Positions 5,018 to 6,247 of a DNA stretch of 6,247 bases are shown one piece after another. The number at the start of each line of letters is the position of its first letter. Positions within the stretch are counted from its first letter, which is position 1. Position numbers and translations under genes: made by a program. The DNA is taken from contig JAGHDJ010000100.1 of NCBI GenBank assembly GCA_021159955.1, positions 1-6,247 of the forward strand, in the 5' to 3' direction. Source of the stretch: Dehalococcoidia bacterium. Lineage in GTDB: Bacteria; Chloroflexota; Dehalococcoidia; UBA2247. Under the pieces are notes generated by a model. That model made no database searches. It saw only the letters and a program-made list of their open reading frames with translations, and was not told the DNA's origin.

Positions 5018-5049
5018 AATATAAGTATATTAGCGAATACTTATATTAT
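5016..5049. promoter_or_regulatory. Probable ArsR operator (13-bp perfect inverted repeat)
   Basis: ATAATATAAGTAT (5016-5028) and ATACTTATATTAT (5037-5049) are exact reverse complements separated by 8 bp. The repeat overlaps the arsR -10 box, the predicted start site and the first two bases of the start codon. AT-rich inverted repeats that cover the promoter are typical operators of ArsR/SmtB repressors, so binding here would block transcription of arsR and the permeases. Confidence 0.8.
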
Positions 5050-5071
5050 ACTATAGCAGAATATCTGTCAA
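5045..5071 (-). promoter_or_regulatory. Predicted promoter of the arsR-permease operon
   Basis: On the minus strand a perfect TTGACA (5071-5066) and a perfect TATAAT (5050-5045) are separated by only 15 bp. With 17-bp spacing the alternative -10 would be TAATAT (5048-5043, 4 of 6). The -10 lies inside the right arm of the operator repeat. Transcription would start near 5038. Confidence 0.65.
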
Positions 5072-5085
5072 GAACACCTATAAAC

Positions 5086-5118
5086 GAAGCCGCAGGATTG
5101 ATTATACCCTGCGGCTTC
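5086..5118. terminator. Strong hairpin, probable usp terminator
   Basis: Perfect 11-bp GC-rich stem GAAGCCGCAGG (5086-5096) and CCTGCGGCTTC (5108-5118) with an 11-nt loop. The flanks are AT-rich on both sides: GTTTATAG follows on the minus strand and ATTTATT on the plus. It stands 36 bp after the usp stop and just before the arsR -35 box, so it most likely ends usp transcription and insulates the arsR promoter. The U-tract is imperfect. Confidence 0.65.
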
Positions 5119-5153
5119 ATTTATTAATTCAGAATGATTTTATTACTAAACCA

Positions 5154-5633
5154 CTAAACTCCTTCTGTGCAGCCTGCGGCACGCACCATCAGGACGGGAA
5201 CAGAGATAGAACGCAGAAGACGATCTGCAACACTGCCCCATGCCCAGCGGCTTATTCCGGAGCGGCCGTGTGTGGATATAACAACCAGGTCTGCTCCGCT
5301 CTTCTTAACATAAGCTGCTATCTGATCAGCAACATCCCTCGATGCGACTTCCGCGATAACCTCACAACTCACCTTCACTCTGCCATAGTCTACCCTGCCC
5401 TTTAGATCCTTCATATACTCTTCGGCTCTAGCTCTCGCGTCTTCCTCTACTTTTAGCCAGCTTGCTTTGCCAAGCGCATAATAACCTCCATTAACAGGAG
5501 CGCTCACTCTCTCAACTATGCGGAGAAACACAACCTCACCCTGAGAGCATCCCTCAGTCATAGTTGCCACTTGGGACAATACCCCCTCAGCCAATTCCGA
5601 ACCATCTACGGGAACCACAATCTTCTGGTACAT
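5154..5633 (-). CDS. Universal stress protein, single UspA domain
   Basis: Single-domain Usp of 159 residues, the usual length; these are cytosolic dimers, often ATP-binding, tied to stress, starvation or redox responses. The beta1 strand KIVVPVDGS (4-12) carries the ATP-contacting Asp10. The nucleotide-binding loop reads STHG-N9-GS (120-134), followed by VADRLLRSISVPVLMVR. The first Gly of the G-2X-G-9X-G(S/T) motif is Ser120, a common substitution, so ATP binding is likely but not certain. The ATG at 5633 has AAAGGGG at 5646-5640, 6 nt upstream. It follows the tandem Usp gene by 65 bp on the same strand with no clear promoter between, so it is probably co-transcribed, ending at the 5086-5118 hairpin. 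The in vivo role cannot be told. Confidence 0.93.
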   Translation of the reverse strand: MYQKIVVPVDGSELAEGVLSQVATMTEGCSQGEVVFLRIVERVSAPVNGGYYALGKASWLKVEEDARARAEEYMKDLKGRVDYGRVKVSCEVIAEVASRDVADQIAAYVKKSGADLVVISTHGRSGISRWAWGSVADRLLRSISVPVLMVRAAGCTEGV

Positions 5634-5698
5634 CTCTTACCCCTTTCTTCCCCCATCTATCTATTTTTGAAATTGCAAAGTTCTTACAATGACAACCT

Positions 5699-6247
5699 CT
5701 AATCAGGTTCTTTTACCCTAACCAACATCACCTTGGTGCATCCCGCATGGACGATCTTGGTGGCGACACTACCCATTGTCCAGCGATCAAATCCAGAGCG
5801 ACCATGCGTCGACATAGCAACCATATCAACTCCAGTCTCTTCGGCAAAAGCTATTATTTCATCCGCAGGATCGCCCTCCAGTCTCTCTGCTCTGACATTT
5901 ATGCCTCTTTTATTCAATCCTGCAACCATCTCAGCCAGATACAGTCTTGCTTCTTCTCTCAGCGGCTCCATCTCCTCTTCCGTATATGGAATCTGGCTAA
6001 AAGCCTCTCCTGCAGAGACAAAATGACTCTCATTCTCCACCACACGGAGCAAAACAAGCTCACCGCCTACCTTATCCGCCATCTCTGCAACATAAGGCAA
6101 AGCCGCTTCCCCCTCTTTGGATCCATCAAGAGGGACAAGTATCTTGCCACAGGACTCTTTGCCGGCAACAACTGCACCCCCATCCTTAGCCTTTATAACT
6201 ATGATAGGTTTATGTGTCTCGCGCGTCACCTTATCGGCAACACTCCC
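5699..6247 (-). CDS. Tandem-domain universal stress protein, 5' partial
   Basis: A complete C-terminal Usp domain is preceded by the tail of another. The frame is open to the right edge. Its first visible residues are GSVADKV, followed by PIIVIK about 7 residues on; this is the end of a Usp nucleotide-binding loop (GS) plus the last helix and strand. They align with GSVATKIV and VMLVRV at the end of the second domain. Counting from the edge (182 residues), domain 2 begins near 33 (GKILVPLDGS, Asp41) and carries STHG-N9-GS at 146-160. A GTG at 6229 could be mistaken for a start, but it encodes a Val inside the first domain. The whole protein is probably near 300 residues with two Usp domains that pack as an intramolecular dimer. 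Ser replaces the first Gly of the ATP motif here too. It is upstream of, and likely in an operon with, the single-domain Usp. Confidence 0.92.
   Translation of the reverse strand, partial: GSVADKVTRETHKPIIVIKAKDGGAVVAGKESCGKILVPLDGSKEGEAALPYVAEMADKVGGELVLLRVVENESHFVSAGEAFSQIPYTEEEMEPLREEARLYLAEMVAGLNKRGINVRAERLEGDPADEIIAFAEETGVDMVAMSTHGRSGFDRWTMGSVATKIVHAGCTKVMLVRVKEPD

Overview
The window looks like a stretch of chromosome from an anaerobic or microaerophilic bacterium of intermediate GC. The gene set (a cyclophilin behind a Pro/Thr/Ser linker, a short CorA, paired half-permeases under an ArsR regulator, tandem Usp proteins, seven tRNAs with encoded CCA) would fit Chloroflexota, perhaps Dehalococcoidia. 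That placement is a guess from gene style and not a proof. Translation uses ATG with GTG alternatives and mostly recognisable Shine-Dalgarno sites, and sigma70-type -35/-10 boxes are visible.

Layout. (1) 1-572, plus strand: C-terminal part of a cyclophilin-type peptidyl-prolyl isomerase. The frame is open to the left edge through a Pro/Thr/Ser-rich linker, so its beginning (probably a signal sequence) lies outside. (2) 735-1700, plus: CorA magnesium/cobalt channel with its own promoter and Shine-Dalgarno site. (3) 1729-2394, minus: YggS/PLPBP pyridoxal-phosphate homeostasis protein, convergent with corA and divergent from the tRNA cluster. (4) 2521-3422, plus: seven tRNA genes, Ala(CGC), Arg(CCT), Trp(CCA), Leu(GAG), Gly(GCC), Cys(GCA) and Leu(TAA). 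A textbook TTGACA-18-TATAAT promoter precedes the first and a second good promoter precedes Trp. (5) 3469-5071, minus: arsR-type regulator followed by two half-size permeases whose stop and start codons overlap (TGATG). The arsR promoter is covered by a perfect 13-bp inverted repeat, the likely operator. (6) 5154-6247, minus: a single-domain universal stress protein preceded by the C-terminal part of a tandem (two-domain) Usp protein that runs off the right edge. An 11-bp GC-rich hairpin separates the usp genes from the arsR promoter.

How the genes work together. The coherent unit is arsR, permease half A and permease half B. A metal- or thiol-type sensor probably represses its own promoter and the transporter behind it. 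The two permease proteins align with each other without gaps over about 75 residues, so they look like the two halves of one DUF318/ArsP-type transporter encoded as separate polypeptides. The substrate cannot be read from the sequence. This is the most interesting part of the window; the rest is ordinary housekeeping.

Between genes: 573-734 holds the corA promoter. 1701-1728 and 3423-3468 are convergent junctions without a convincing terminator. 2405-2520 holds two divergent promoters and a small repeat cluster. 5018-5153 holds the arsR promoter/operator and the hairpin. No gene-free stretch exceeds 300 bases.
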